Of a DNA stretch of 41,357 nt, positions 8,987-16,817 are shown piece by piece; position 1 is the first letter of the stretch; every line of letters begins with the position of its first letter. The stretch comes from Mesorhizobium sp. (GTDB lineage: Bacteria; Pseudomonadota; Alphaproteobacteria; Rhizobiales; Rhizobiaceae), in NCBI RefSeq assembly GCF_017306585.1, contig NZ_JAFKIC010000142.1, forward strand, positions 1 to 41,357, written 5' to 3'. The notes under the pieces are model-generated. The model had not been told where the DNA came from. It made no database searches and was given only the letters and a program-made list of their open reading frames with translations. Both the position numbers and the translations under genes were made by a program.

Positions 8987-9712
8987 TCAGCCGCCGGCCG
9001 CGGTCTCGGCCAGTGCGATGCCATCGGGTGTCGGCCTAACAGGCACGATGCCGCGCGCCAGCGCCAGCAGATATTTGGTGTATTCGGTGAACAGCACGCG
9101 CAGCGCCCGTGGCTTGGTCAGCCAGTTGCCATTGTCGAGATTGGCGTTGACCACCGGATAGGGCTCCAGCTTGGCCTTATGGAGCAGCCGGCCCATTTCC
9201 AGCAGGCTGCGCGGCATGTGGTAGTTGTTGGTGACGAGGATGACCGTGCCGTAGGCATGGCTCTCCACCCATTTGGCGCTTTCCTCGGCATTGCCGATCG
9301 TGTCCAGCGCGGCGCGGTCGATGTCGACGCAGCAGGAAAACAGCCTGACGTCGCCGCCCGTCGCGGCCTGCAACTGGTGGCGGCTGGCGGAAGGATGCAC
9401 ACCGCTGATCAGCAGCCGTTCGCCTTTTCCGGAGGCCAGAAGGTCCATCGCGGCGTCAAGGCGAGACTGGCCGCCGGTCAACACGATGATCGCATCGGCC
9501 TTGGCCGGATTGGCCGGCGTGGTCATGTGGCCGACCTTGTTGGCGAACCAGCCGAAGCCGCCGGCGAACATGGTGGCGAGCAGGATGAGGGAAAAGGCCG
9601 AGATACGCAGCGCGGCCCTGAGGCGGCTAAACTTCTGGTGGTCGCGCGAACGGGCAACCACCACTGGCATCTGTCCAGCCGTCCCGGTCGAATCCCGCGC
9701 GTCCATGGGCAT
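8987..9712 (-). CDS. YdcF/SanA-like family (DUF218) membrane protein
   Basis: The product of 241 residues has a cytoplasmic N-terminus of about 30 residues, one transmembrane helix (around 33-52, ALRISAFSLILLATMFAGGF) and a DUF218 domain. Diagnostic stretches are ADAIIVLTGGQSRLDAAMDL, RLLISGVHP and GTVILVTNNYHMPRSLLEM. DUF218 proteins such as YdcF and SanA act at the cell envelope, but their chemistry is unresolved. The start at 9712 has GGGG 8 bp upstream; a second ATG at 9706 is equally possible. The gene follows ftsEX on the same strand after 99 bp, an order I recall as common in rhizobia, where plsC often comes next. Here no plsC follows and a convergent accessory gene is met instead. Confidence 0.85.
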   Translation of the reverse strand: MPMDARDSTGTAGQMPVVVARSRDHQKFSRLRAALRISAFSLILLATMFAGGFGWFANKVGHMTTPANPAKADAIIVLTGGQSRLDAAMDLLASGKGERLLISGVHPSASRHQLQAATGGDVRLFSCCVDIDRAALDTIGNAEESAKWVESHAYGTVILVTNNYHMPRSLLEMGRLLHKAKLEPYPVVNANLDNGNWLTKPRALRVLFTEYTKYLLALARGIVPVRPTPDGIALAETAAGG

Positions 9713-9811
9713 ATGGTTAACCCCGAAATGCGGTCTTTGGTAGGTAGAAGACGCACTTTGCGTTACGCCAATTCTCCATCCGTGATCGCGCGATCTCATG
9801 GGCCGGTCGCC

Positions 9812-10798
9812 TTATGCATCGGGCTGGCGAACGTCGATGTCGCTGAGATAGGCGACGACGGTGGCGTGCGAGGTCGCGGCGGTCAGCGCACCGATGACCA
9901 GCACCATGAGGACCACGCCGAGATAGCCGGCCGAGCCGATGGCGAAATTGCCGAACAGGGCGGTTGCCTGATCGGCCTGGGGCGTCGCCATGTTGCGCGA
10001 CGACCACCAGGAAAAGACGATGAAGACCAGCACGGCGGCCGCGCCGCCGGCGGCCGCGCCCTTCATGCCGGTGACCAGGAAATGGCGGCGGAATTCGCGC
10101 GCGATGAAGGCCGCCTCGGCGCCGACGAAATGCAGCACCTCGATGATGTGGCCATTGCCGGCCATGGCGCCACGCGTGGCAAAAACCACGGTCAGGACCG
10201 TGGCCGACAGCATCAGGGCCAGCACGGCGACGCCGATGGTCACCGTGGTGCGGGCCATGGCCACCAGCCTGTCGACCCAGGTGCGATGGTCGTCGAGCGA
10301 GGCGCTCGGCAGCTTTGGCGTGATCGCGGCGCGCATGGCGGTGAAGTCGGGCGGGCTGTTCTCGTCGATGGTGACGATGATCAGGCGCGGCACCGGCAAG
10401 TCGTCGATGTTGAGGCCCGAACCCAGCCATGGCTCAAGCAGCCGTGCGGTCGCGTCGCGGTCGATGATGCGGGTTGACTTCACGCCCGGGAATTCGCCGG
10501 CGATCTGCGAGGCCTGGGTAAGCGCCGCCTCCATGTCGAGGCCGTCGGCCGGTTTGATCTGGATCGTCGCCTCGCGCGAAATCTGGTTCTCCCAGACCGA
10601 GGCGGTGTCGCGCACCAGCGTCACCGCTCCGAAAGTCAGGCAGGAGAGGAAGGTCATGATGGCGATGACCAGCACCAGCGCGCGGCCGGCTATGTTCTGA
10701 GCCGGCACGATCGGCGCCATCCGGCGCTGGGCGCGTTGCCTCGCGGGCGCTACCTCCGCCTCCTGTTCGTCAAGATGTTCGGCGGACAGGTCAGTCAT
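9812..10798 (-). CDS. ftsX: Cell-division membrane protein FtsX
   Basis: The protein (328 residues) has the FtsX plan. A charged cytoplasmic N-terminus is followed by TM1 (about 38-60), a periplasmic region with the family string VKSTRIIDRDATARLLEPWLG, then three further membrane helices (about 185-210, 237-260 and 285-310). FtsX pairs with the ATPase FtsE to couple ATP hydrolysis to peptidoglycan hydrolase activation at the division site. Its ATG overlaps the ftsE stop by 8 bases (ATGACTGA), so the two are translationally coupled. This matches the strict co-occurrence of the pair. Confidence 0.94.
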   Translation of the reverse strand: MTDLSAEHLDEQEAEVAPARQRAQRRMAPIVPAQNIAGRALVLVIAIMTFLSCLTFGAVTLVRDTASVWENQISREATIQIKPADGLDMEAALTQASQIAGEFPGVKSTRIIDRDATARLLEPWLGSGLNIDDLPVPRLIIVTIDENSPPDFTAMRAAITPKLPSASLDDHRTWVDRLVAMARTTVTIGVAVLALMLSATVLTVVFATRGAMAGNGHIIEVLHFVGAEAAFIAREFRRHFLVTGMKGAAAGGAAAVLVFIVFSWWSSRNMATPQADQATALFGNFAIGSAGYLGVVLMVLVIGALTAATSHATVVAYLSDIDVRQPDA

Positions 10799-11450
10799 AG
10801 ATGTCCAGCCTTCCGCCCGCCAGGATCATGCGGCGCGCGTCGACCTGTTCCATCAGGCCAAGATCGTGGGTCGCGATCACCACGGCGGTGCCGAGACGGT
10901 TGAGCTCGATGAACAGCCTGAGCAGACGGCGCGCCAGCGGCGGGTCGACATTGCCGGTCGGCTCGTCGGCCAGCAGGATCTCCGGCTGCTCGATCAGGGC
11001 GCGGGCGATCGCCGCGCGCTGCTTCTCGCCGCCCGACAGGACCGGCGGCAGCACATGCATGCGCTCGCCCAGTCCCACCCACTTCAACAGCTCTGTAACG
11101 TCGGTTCGGTAGCTCGCCTCCTCGCGCCCGCGCACGCGCAGGGGCAGCGCGACATTCTCGTAGGTGGTCATGTGGTCCAGCAGGCGAAAGTCCTGGAACA
11201 CCACGCCGATGCGCCGCCGGAGATGCGGCAGTTCGGTGCGCGAGATGCGCGAACGGTCCTTGCCGAAAATGGTGATCAGCCCGCGCGTCGGCTTCAGCGA
11301 CATGAACAGAAGGCGCAGCAGCGTCGTCTTGCCGGCGCCGGAGGGCCCGCTCAGGAACTGGAACGAGCGCTCCGGTATGTGCAGGGAAATGTCGCGGAGG
11401 ATTTCCGGACCCATGCCATAGCGAAGGCCGACATTTTCGAAGCGAATCAA
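10791..11450 (-). CDS. ftsE: Cell-division ATP-binding protein FtsE
   Basis: The product is an ABC ATPase with Walker A GPSGAGKT (35-42), signature LSGGEKQRAAIARAL (138-152), Walker B ILLADEPT and H-loop IATHDLG. YGMGPEILRDISL and VFQDFRLLDHMT are typical of FtsE rather than of importers. With the TTG start at 11450 the protein is 219 residues, the normal length. An AGG lies about 10 bp upstream, and in-frame ATGs further up would add a repeat-derived leader. It is the first gene of the ftsE-ftsX-ydcF run. Upstream lie a mosaic of palindromic repeats and, about 180 bp away, a CtrA-type site. Confidence 0.92.
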   Translation of the reverse strand: MIRFENVGLRYGMGPEILRDISLHIPERSFQFLSGPSGAGKTTLLRLLFMSLKPTRGLITIFGKDRSRISRTELPHLRRRIGVVFQDFRLLDHMTTYENVALPLRVRGREEASYRTDVTELLKWVGLGERMHVLPPVLSGGEKQRAAIARALIEQPEILLADEPTGNVDPPLARRLLRLFIELNRLGTAVVIATHDLGLMEQVDARRMILAGGRLDIYD

Positions 11451-11470
11451 TTTCGACGACCTGCAATTAA

Positions 11471-11520
11471 GAGCATGATGCCGAAAAGTGTCGGGCGGGT
11501 TTCGGGCGACATCGTGCTCT
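11471..11520. repeat. Rhizobial-type palindromic repeat upstream of ftsE
   Basis: GAGCATGATGCCGAAAAGTG at the left is roughly the reverse complement of the right end (TTTCGGGCGACATCGTGCTC), forming an imperfect 50-bp palindrome. The same GAAAAGTG / ATGCTC words occur in rhizobial RIME-like dispersed repeats. It sits just upstream of the ftsE start, where a hairpin could form in the leader RNA. Confidence 0.6.
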
Positions 11521-11544
11521 ATCTCTGATTCAGAGGCGGATTTG

Positions 11545-11571
11545 GATTTCAGGTCGAATCGACCTGAAATC
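11545..11571. repeat. Perfect 11-bp inverted repeat, part of the same mosaic
   Basis: GATTTCAGGTC (11545-11555) and GACCTGAAATC (11561-11571) form a perfect stem with loop GAATC. It follows the previous element by 24 bp, and the two look like adjoining modules of one composite dispersed repeat. No T-run follows on either strand, so it is unlikely to be a simple intrinsic terminator. Confidence 0.65.
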
Positions 11572-11630
11572 ATCCGGCCCTGGCGGCGGCGAACCGGCCG
11601 TTTGTGAGAAAAGACCATCGGCCGGCATGG

Positions 11631-11645
11631 TTAACCGGCGGTTAA
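11631..11645. promoter_or_regulatory. Candidate CtrA-binding site (TTAA-N7-TTAA)
   Basis: TTAA (11631-11634), seven bases (CCGGCGG) and TTAA (11642-11645) match the full CtrA consensus of alphaproteobacteria exactly. It lies between ftsE (leftward, start 11450) and the membrane-protein gene (rightward, start 11749), so it could serve either. A second TTAACCAT half-site is at about 11693. The match is seen; occupancy is inferred. Confidence 0.5.
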
Positions 11646-11748
11646 TTGCTGGGCTATTTCGGCGTCTCACGAGGGCTCCGGTGGGGAAGCGTTAACCATT
11701 TATGTTTACGCAAAAGAAACGAAAAGCGAACAGGTGCAATAACGGGCC

Positions 11749-12393
11749 ATGATGGCTGACGAGCGAACCGCGCGCCCGGTTTCCGGCGAAATCATGACCG
11801 ATCCGCCGGCAATTGCCGTCGCGGACCGGATCGTGCGCGGTCCGGCGGCCGACATCGTCGACGCCGACTATGTGGTGACACCACGGCGTGCCCCGGTCAT
11901 CGAAGCGGTATCGTCCCCGCAGCGCGTCGTCGCAACGCCGGCCATCGAGGGCATGGACATGCTGCGCAGGCCGGAAGCGCCGGCGGAGCGGCCGCCCGCC
12001 TCGCGTGGCGGGCCGATCTTCTGGATCGCAGGCATTGGAGCCGCCCTTGCCGCCTTCTGGGTTTCCGGCGGGCATGCGCTGATGCGCCACACGCCTTTCC
12101 TGTCTGACACGCCGGCGTCCGCGCTGACCATTTCGGGCGTCACCTCACGCGTCGACGCCTCCGGTCCCAATCCCGTGCTGTTCGTCGACGGCGAGGCCGC
12201 CAATGACGGGGTAGGGCCAACGCCTCTGCCGCCGCTCGAGATCCGGGTTACAGGCAATGACGGCCGCCTGACCCGCTATACGTTGGGGACATCCGGGCGT
12301 TTGCTGGCTTCGGGGGAAAGATTCGGCTTTGCCAGCCGGCTCGACGTGCCTAGAAACGGGGTCAAGACCGTTTCGGTCACCTTCGCCGAATAG
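11749..12393 (+). CDS. Single-pass membrane protein upstream of hpt
   Basis: The product of 214 residues has a long Pro/Ala/Val-rich cytoplasmic N-terminus, one transmembrane helix (about 88-107, GGPIFWIAGIGAALAAFWV) and a periplasmic C-terminal domain. That domain has beta-strand character (ISGVTSRVD, PVLFVDGEAAND, EIRVTGNDGRL, FGFASRLDVP, KTVSVTFAE), like the DUF3426-type extracellular domains. In related rhizobia this position often holds an MJ0042 zinc-ribbon protein. No CxxC zinc ribbon is present here, which is unusual, and I do not recognise a function. It is followed by hpt after 23 bp. The start could be either of two adjacent ATGs. Confidence 0.75.
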   Translation: MMADERTARPVSGEIMTDPPAIAVADRIVRGPAADIVDADYVVTPRRAPVIEAVSSPQRVVATPAIEGMDMLRRPEAPAERPPASRGGPIFWIAGIGAALAAFWVSGGHALMRHTPFLSDTPASALTISGVTSRVDASGPNPVLFVDGEAANDGVGPTPLPPLEIRVTGNDGRLTRYTLGTSGRLLASGERFGFASRLDVPRNGVKTVSVTFAE

Positions 12394-12416
12394 GCGACCA
12401 CCGGGGAACATCATCA

Positions 12417-12959
12417 ATGCCCATCGTACGCGGCAAGGACATCGAAGTCCTGTTTTCGGCGTCCGCCATCGCGCGGCGCAATCTGGAACTCGCCAAGGAC
12501 ATCGCCGAGCACGACTATCACGATCTCCTGGTGATTTCGGTGCTGAAAGGCTCGTTCATCTTCGCGGCCGATCTCATCCGCGCCATGCATGATGTCGGCC
12601 TGTCGCCCGAGGTCGAGTTTATCTTCATTTCCAGCTACGGCGCCGGCACCACCAGCGGCGAGGTGCGGGTTCTGCGCGACATCGACAATGAGGTCGCCGG
12701 CCGCGATGTGCTTTTGATCGACGACATCCTCGAATCGGGAAAGACGCTGACCTTCACCCGCGACCTGATGCTGTCGCGCGGCGCCAGGAGTTGTTCCATC
12801 GCCGTGCTGCTCGACAAGCGCATGCGCCGCCAGACCGCGCTCAACGCCGATTATGTCGGTTTCGACTGCCCGGATTACTTCGTCGTCGGTTACGGCATGG
12901 ACGTGGCGCATGCCTTCCGCGAACTGCCGTTCGTAGGCGTCGTCAAGGGCGATGTCTGA
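12417..12959 (+). CDS. hpt: Hypoxanthine phosphoribosyltransferase
   Basis: The 180-residue enzyme has the PRPP-binding loop VLLIDDILESGKT at 98-110 (the acidic pair contacts the ribose). It also has the early LVISVLKGSFIFAADLIRA segment and the C-terminal DYVGFDCPDYFVVGYGMD, where hypoxanthine-type purines bind. It converts hypoxanthine or guanine plus PRPP to IMP or GMP in purine salvage. Length and motifs are normal. It follows the membrane-protein gene by 23 bp and precedes a response regulator by about 119 bp. Confidence 0.95.
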   Translation: MPIVRGKDIEVLFSASAIARRNLELAKDIAEHDYHDLLVISVLKGSFIFAADLIRAMHDVGLSPEVEFIFISSYGAGTTSGEVRVLRDIDNEVAGRDVLLIDDILESGKTLTFTRDLMLSRGARSCSIAVLLDKRMRRQTALNADYVGFDCPDYFVVGYGMDVAHAFRELPFVGVVKGDV

Positions 12960-13078
12960 GGCCCGCGCCGCGATGCGCGAGTGCTGAAAAAGACCTTAAC
13001 GACGGCAAGAAAATTTGCCCTGCCGGCCCGCCGTGGCCTTCAGGAAAAGTCAACGTTTCGCCGCCAAATATGCCGGCC

Positions 13079-13450
13079 ATGGCAAAGCTTCTGATCGTCG
13101 AGGACGATGAGTCCGTCCGCACCCTCGCAGCCCGCGCGCTCGAACGCGCCGGCCATGCAATCGATATCGCGGCCGACGGCGCGCAAGGCCTGGCGCAGAT
13201 ACGCGCCGCGCAGGGCGGCTATGACCTCGTCGTGTCCGACATCCGCATGCCGGAAATGGACGGCATCGAGATGGCGATCGCGGCGGCGGCCCTTTTCCCG
13301 GCGATGAAGATCATGCTGATGACAGGCTATGCCGACCAGCGCGAGCGCGCCGAGGAGTTGAACGGCATCATCCTCGATGTCGTGCAGAAGCCGTTCACGC
13401 TCGCCGAAATCCGCGCCCGGGTCGAAAAGGCGATCGCCTGCTTCGCCTGA
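13079..13450 (+). CDS. Single-domain response regulator, CpdR-like
   Basis: This is a lone receiver domain of 123 residues, with acidic pocket E8/D9/D10, phospho-acceptor D54 (VVSDIRMPEMDG), T82 and K104 (VVQKPFT). There is no output domain. Single-domain receivers of this type in alphaproteobacteria include CpdR, which steers ClpXP to degrade cell-cycle proteins such as CtrA once dephosphorylated. The sequence resembles that group in length and in the IRMPEMDGIE stretch. The second part (MTGYADQRERAEELNGIILD) differs from the CpdR sequences I remember, so I leave the symbol blank. Start alternatives are ATG 13070 or 13079. The proximity of a CtrA-type site and ftsE is suggestive only. Confidence 0.85.
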   Translation: MAKLLIVEDDESVRTLAARALERAGHAIDIAADGAQGLAQIRAAQGGYDLVVSDIRMPEMDGIEMAIAAAALFPAMKIMLMTGYADQRERAEELNGIILDVVQKPFTLAEIRARVEKAIACFA

Positions 13451-13550
13451 GACATTTCGCGCGCTAACCAAGTTGCCGTAAAAAAACCGCGCTGCGTGAC
13501 AATCTATCTTCGCATCCCCTAATATGCCTTGGGGATTGTGGGTGGGTGGC

Positions 13551-15149
13551 ATGGCGCGCCAGCGTCGCAAGGCTGAATCGACAGTGGCGGAAGAGACCGG
13601 AGGCAAGGCAGGAGCTTCGCCGCCGAAGCCGCGCACCCGGCTGCGCGAGCGGTTCTCGCTTGCCGGCTTCGACACCTGGTCGACCACGGTTCGCAGCATC
13701 TTCCTCAACGCGCTGTTCCTGGTCGCGGTGATCGTCGTTTTTCCGGTGCTGGTCAGCCAGTTCCGCCGCGACGAGGTGGTTATCGAACCGATCGCCGTGC
13801 CGGAGGCGCTGAGCAAGGAGGGGCTGACCGCCGATGTCGCCGCAAGCCGTGTCTGGGATGGGCTGCAGGACGTGGCGGCCAAGGCCAAGACCAGCAAGGC
13901 GAGCATCTCCGCCATCCCGCAATCGCGCCGGGTCGAGTTTTCCTTCCCCGATTCCGGCTTCTCGATCGAATCGCTGATCTTCCATGTGCGCCGCCTGTTC
14001 AACGCCTATGAGACGCGCATTTCGGGAGAATTCGTCTGTTCCGACGCGGCCTGCGCGCGATCGGGCCTGCGGTTGCGCCTGAGGGTTGTGCGCGACACGG
14101 TCGAAATTATCGATCTGCCTGCTATCGGCGATGAGCCCGAACGGCAGTATTTCGCCGACGCGGCCTCCAGCATCATGGCCACACTCGACCCGTTCATCGC
14201 CATCGCGGCCGATGCCGAGAAGGAGCCTTTGCGGGCAACCACGCTGGCGCGGCGGCTGATCCGCTCGCACCACAAGGATGCGAAGTGGGCCTATAATCTC
14301 GTTGGTCTGATCCGTTACAACGCCAATGACCTGCCGGCGGCGACCGAGGATTTTCGCGCCGCGATCGCGCTCGATGCCGGCTTCCTGCCGGCCCGGCTCA
14401 ACCTTGGAAATGTGTTGCGCGTCTCCGGCGATCTCGACGGTGGGCAGGCGGAGTTCAACGAGGTTCACAGCCGCGACGCGAGCAATGCGCTGGCCGTCGA
14501 AGGTTTCTCCGACATCGCAATGGCGCGCAAGCAGCCGGACGAGGCGATAAAATTCCTGATCCAGGCGGCCGATCTCGATCCGGAGAATCCGCGCTACTAT
14601 GCCAAGGCCGGCAAGATCGAACTCGATCGCGGGCGCAAGGAGCAAGGTGTGGACCTGTTGCGCCGCTCGCTGGAACTCGATCCCGGCTATCTCGTGGCGT
14701 TCGCCTATCTGGCGTCGATGTATCTCGGCGACAGCAATTACGAGGAGGCGGAAAAGGTCTTTCGCGACGCCGCCGACTATTCGCCGCAGAATGCGCAGGC
14801 GCAGGCCGAGGACGCCAATCTGCTCGCTTTGCTTCACAAATGGGACCAGGCGGCCGAGCGCTACAATCGCGCCAAGACGCTCGAACCCGCCAATGCCGGC
14901 TACTGGCTGGAATATGGGCGTTGCCTGCAGGCGCTGGAAAAGCAGAAAGAAGCACTGGAGGCGCTGGAAACGGCGGTGAAACTCGCGCCGGAAAAGGCCG
15001 AAATCTACAGCGCTCTCGGCGACAGCTACCGCGACACCGGCCGCAAGCCCGAAGCCATCGCCGCCTACAAGAAGTTCCTCGAACTGGACAAGTCGAACTC
15101 GCCGACGCGGCCGGTCATCCAGCGCTTCATCGAAATCCTGTCCGGCTGA
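13551..15149 (+). CDS. Membrane-anchored TPR-repeat protein
   Basis: The protein (532 residues from ATG 13551) has a basic cytoplasmic N-terminus, one transmembrane helix (about 48-70), a domain of about 165 residues without clear identity, and then a series of tetratricopeptide repeats from about 230 to 525. Examples of the repeats are WAYNLVGLIRYNANDLPAAT, PARLNLGNVLRVSGDL, GYWLEYGRCLQALEKQKEAL and EIYSALGDSYRDTGRKPEAI. TPRs form protein-binding scaffolds, here probably in the periplasm. The partner is unknown. An earlier in-frame ATG at 13524 is possible. The small exported-protein gene follows after 25 bp and may be co-transcribed. Confidence 0.85.
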   Translation: MARQRRKAESTVAEETGGKAGASPPKPRTRLRERFSLAGFDTWSTTVRSIFLNALFLVAVIVVFPVLVSQFRRDEVVIEPIAVPEALSKEGLTADVAASRVWDGLQDVAAKAKTSKASISAIPQSRRVEFSFPDSGFSIESLIFHVRRLFNAYETRISGEFVCSDAACARSGLRLRLRVVRDTVEIIDLPAIGDEPERQYFADAASSIMATLDPFIAIAADAEKEPLRATTLARRLIRSHHKDAKWAYNLVGLIRYNANDLPAATEDFRAAIALDAGFLPARLNLGNVLRVSGDLDGGQAEFNEVHSRDASNALAVEGFSDIAMARKQPDEAIKFLIQAADLDPENPRYYAKAGKIELDRGRKEQGVDLLRRSLELDPGYLVAFAYLASMYLGDSNYEEAEKVFRDAADYSPQNAQAQAEDANLLALLHKWDQAAERYNRAKTLEPANAGYWLEYGRCLQALEKQKEALEALETAVKLAPEKAEIYSALGDSYRDTGRKPEAIAAYKKFLELDKSNSPTRPVIQRFIEILSG

Positions 15150-15174
15150 GTCAATCGAGATATTGGGGTGATGA

Positions 15175-15672
15175 ATGCTGCGAGTTTTTTCGGCCTTTGT
15201 CGTGCTGGCAATTTTTTGGGTCAATCCCGCGCGTGCCGGCATTGGGGAACAATTCGGCGCGCGGGATCCGGCTGTTTGCCCGGAAACGACCAGCGAGCCC
15301 AGTGATGGGCCAATCTCCGCCGAGCAGGCCTCGGTCTATGTGCTTTGCGAAGTCGAATATTATTCCACGCATAGCGGCGATCTGAAACTGGCGGAATTCA
15401 CACCCATCGAGGTTGGCGAACCTCGTACGTTTAACATCGATCACGATCCGTCGGCCGCGGATTCGGACCAGCCGATTCAAGACATCTATGCGCAGCGGTA
15501 CATCACCTACACGTGCAGTCCGCTCAATGACAGCAATCAGGGATCGAACTGCACTTCGCTGGAGATCGACAATGCCGAAGGCGAATGTTTCAAGACGCGG
15601 CAGGGGCTATGGCGCTGCGTGTTCGCGATCAACGCCAACTACATCACAGGCAGAGGGCCGCCGCCGCAGTGA
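15175..15672 (+). CDS. Small exported protein with six cysteines, unrecognised
   Basis: The 165-residue product begins with a Sec-type signal peptide (hydrophobic residues 5-16, likely cleaved after ARA at 21). The mature part is acidic and contains six cysteines (35, 58, 114, 126, 138, 148), an even number that fits up to three disulfides in the periplasm. It has no transmembrane helix after the signal and no lipobox. I do not recognise a family. The DNA is visibly less G+C-rich than its neighbours, which may point to acquisition or relaxed selection. It follows the TPR gene by 25 bp with TTGGGG upstream of the ATG, and ends 2 bp before the convergent DMT transporter stop. Confidence 0.7.
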   Translation: MLRVFSAFVVLAIFWVNPARAGIGEQFGARDPAVCPETTSEPSDGPISAEQASVYVLCEVEYYSTHSGDLKLAEFTPIEVGEPRTFNIDHDPSAADSDQPIQDIYAQRYITYTCSPLNDSNQGSNCTSLEIDNAEGECFKTRQGLWRCVFAINANYITGRGPPPQ

Positions 15673-15674
15673 TC

Positions 15675-16628
15675 TCAGCCAGTCGTCTCGCCCGCTGACG
15701 CAAGCACCGGGACGACGCTCTTGCGCCGTGCCGTGTTGAGCGCCAGCAAGCCGGCGCCGATGATCAGCGCCGCACCGATGACGGTCGTTGACCTGGGCAC
15801 CTCGGCGAAGAACAGGAACCCCCACAGCGGCGACCACAGGATGCCGGTGTATTCGAAGGTGGCGACGCGGTTGGCGGGCGCCAGCCGGTAGCCTTGCGAC
15901 AACAGGATCATGCCGGCGGAGGCGACGAAACCGCAGGCCGCCATTTTCAGGAAATCCGGCAGCGTCGGCCATACCCACGGCCGAACCAGGAATTCCAGGC
16001 TTGGGTGGACGGCGTGGGTTATGCCGGCAAGGTGGAACGCGCCGGCAACCACGATCGCGCCGGTCAGATAGGCGCCGTTCTGGTAGAAGGCCATCACGGT
16101 CGACGATTCGGTATCGCCGATCTTGCGCGCCATCAATTGCGAGAAGGCGTAGAGCACGGCCGAGCCCAGCGACAGCAGGGCAGCCCAGTCGAACAGGCCG
16201 GCCCCCGGACGCAGCATGACCAGCACGCCGAGCAGGCCGATCAGCACCGTCGCCAGCGTCTGCCAGGAAACGCGCTCGCCGAGATAGGGACCGGCCATCG
16301 CCATGATGCAGAGCGGCGCCATGAAATAGAGGGCCACGGCGTCGGCGAGCGGCAAGGCGGCGATGGCCAGATAGTAGACGGTGTAGGAAGTGAACTGGAT
16401 GAAGGCGCGCGTCGTCAGCATGCCGAACCGCCTCGACCAGATGGCCTTCAGTCCGACATCGATGTGGACCAGAAAGATCAGGATCGGCAGGGCGACGATC
16501 GCGCGGATCGCCATCACCTCGGTGACGGGGTAACCGCCCGACACGGCCTTGACGAGCGGGTCCTGAAGCGAAAACACCAGCACCCCCAGGCACAGGCTCA
16601 GTATGCCGCGCACCATCTGGTTCTGCAT
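15675..16628 (-). CDS. DMT-superfamily (EamA) transporter
   Basis: The product of 317 residues is almost wholly hydrophobic and shows the two-fold EamA repeat expected to give ten membrane helices. Typical stretches are GILSLCLGVLVFSLQDPLVK, LPLADAVALYFMAPLCIMAM, VLIGLLGVLVMLRPG and the second-repeat motif VATFEYTGILWSPLWGFLFF. EamA proteins export metabolites such as amino acids or nucleosides; the substrate cannot be read from sequence. The start is the ATG at 16628, with GGGAG about 11 bp upstream; a longer frame upstream is less likely. It is divergent from a LysR gene, a frequent exporter-regulator pairing, with a dyad between them. Confidence 0.88.
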   Translation of the reverse strand: MQNQMVRGILSLCLGVLVFSLQDPLVKAVSGGYPVTEVMAIRAIVALPILIFLVHIDVGLKAIWSRRFGMLTTRAFIQFTSYTVYYLAIAALPLADAVALYFMAPLCIMAMAGPYLGERVSWQTLATVLIGLLGVLVMLRPGAGLFDWAALLSLGSAVLYAFSQLMARKIGDTESSTVMAFYQNGAYLTGAIVVAGAFHLAGITHAVHPSLEFLVRPWVWPTLPDFLKMAACGFVASAGMILLSQGYRLAPANRVATFEYTGILWSPLWGFLFFAEVPRSTTVIGAALIIGAGLLALNTARRKSVVPVLASAGETTG

Positions 16629-16756
16629 CTGCGTCAGGGCTCCCGCACCTACGGTAAAAAGAACCCGCCACCGTTTCGGGCAGCGGGCATGAGTGAGGAC
16701 TCTTTGATTGGTCCGCAGCCGACAAATCAGCCGCTTATCCAATGGGTGAGGCGACT

Positions 16757-16797
16757 ATCATCTGGCGTTTGACATGTTGCAAACGAATTGGGATGAT
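16757..16797. promoter_or_regulatory. Dyad in the DMT transporter / LysR intergenic region
   Basis: The inner arms CGTTTG (16766-16771) and CAAACG (16780-16785) are enclosed by outer arms ATCATC (16757-16762) and GATGAT (16792-16797). The combined dyad lies 21 bp before the LysR start and faces the divergent transporter gene. Its size and position fit a LysR-type operator for autoregulation and transporter control. The sequence is seen; binding is inferred. Confidence 0.45.
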
Positions 16798-16817
16798 GCC
16801 AGTGATCAAAAATTCTT

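Noticed and set aside
13464-15242. Long leftward open frame opposite the TPR gene
   Set aside because: The TPR motifs on the other strand are unmistakable; the antisense translation has no family character.
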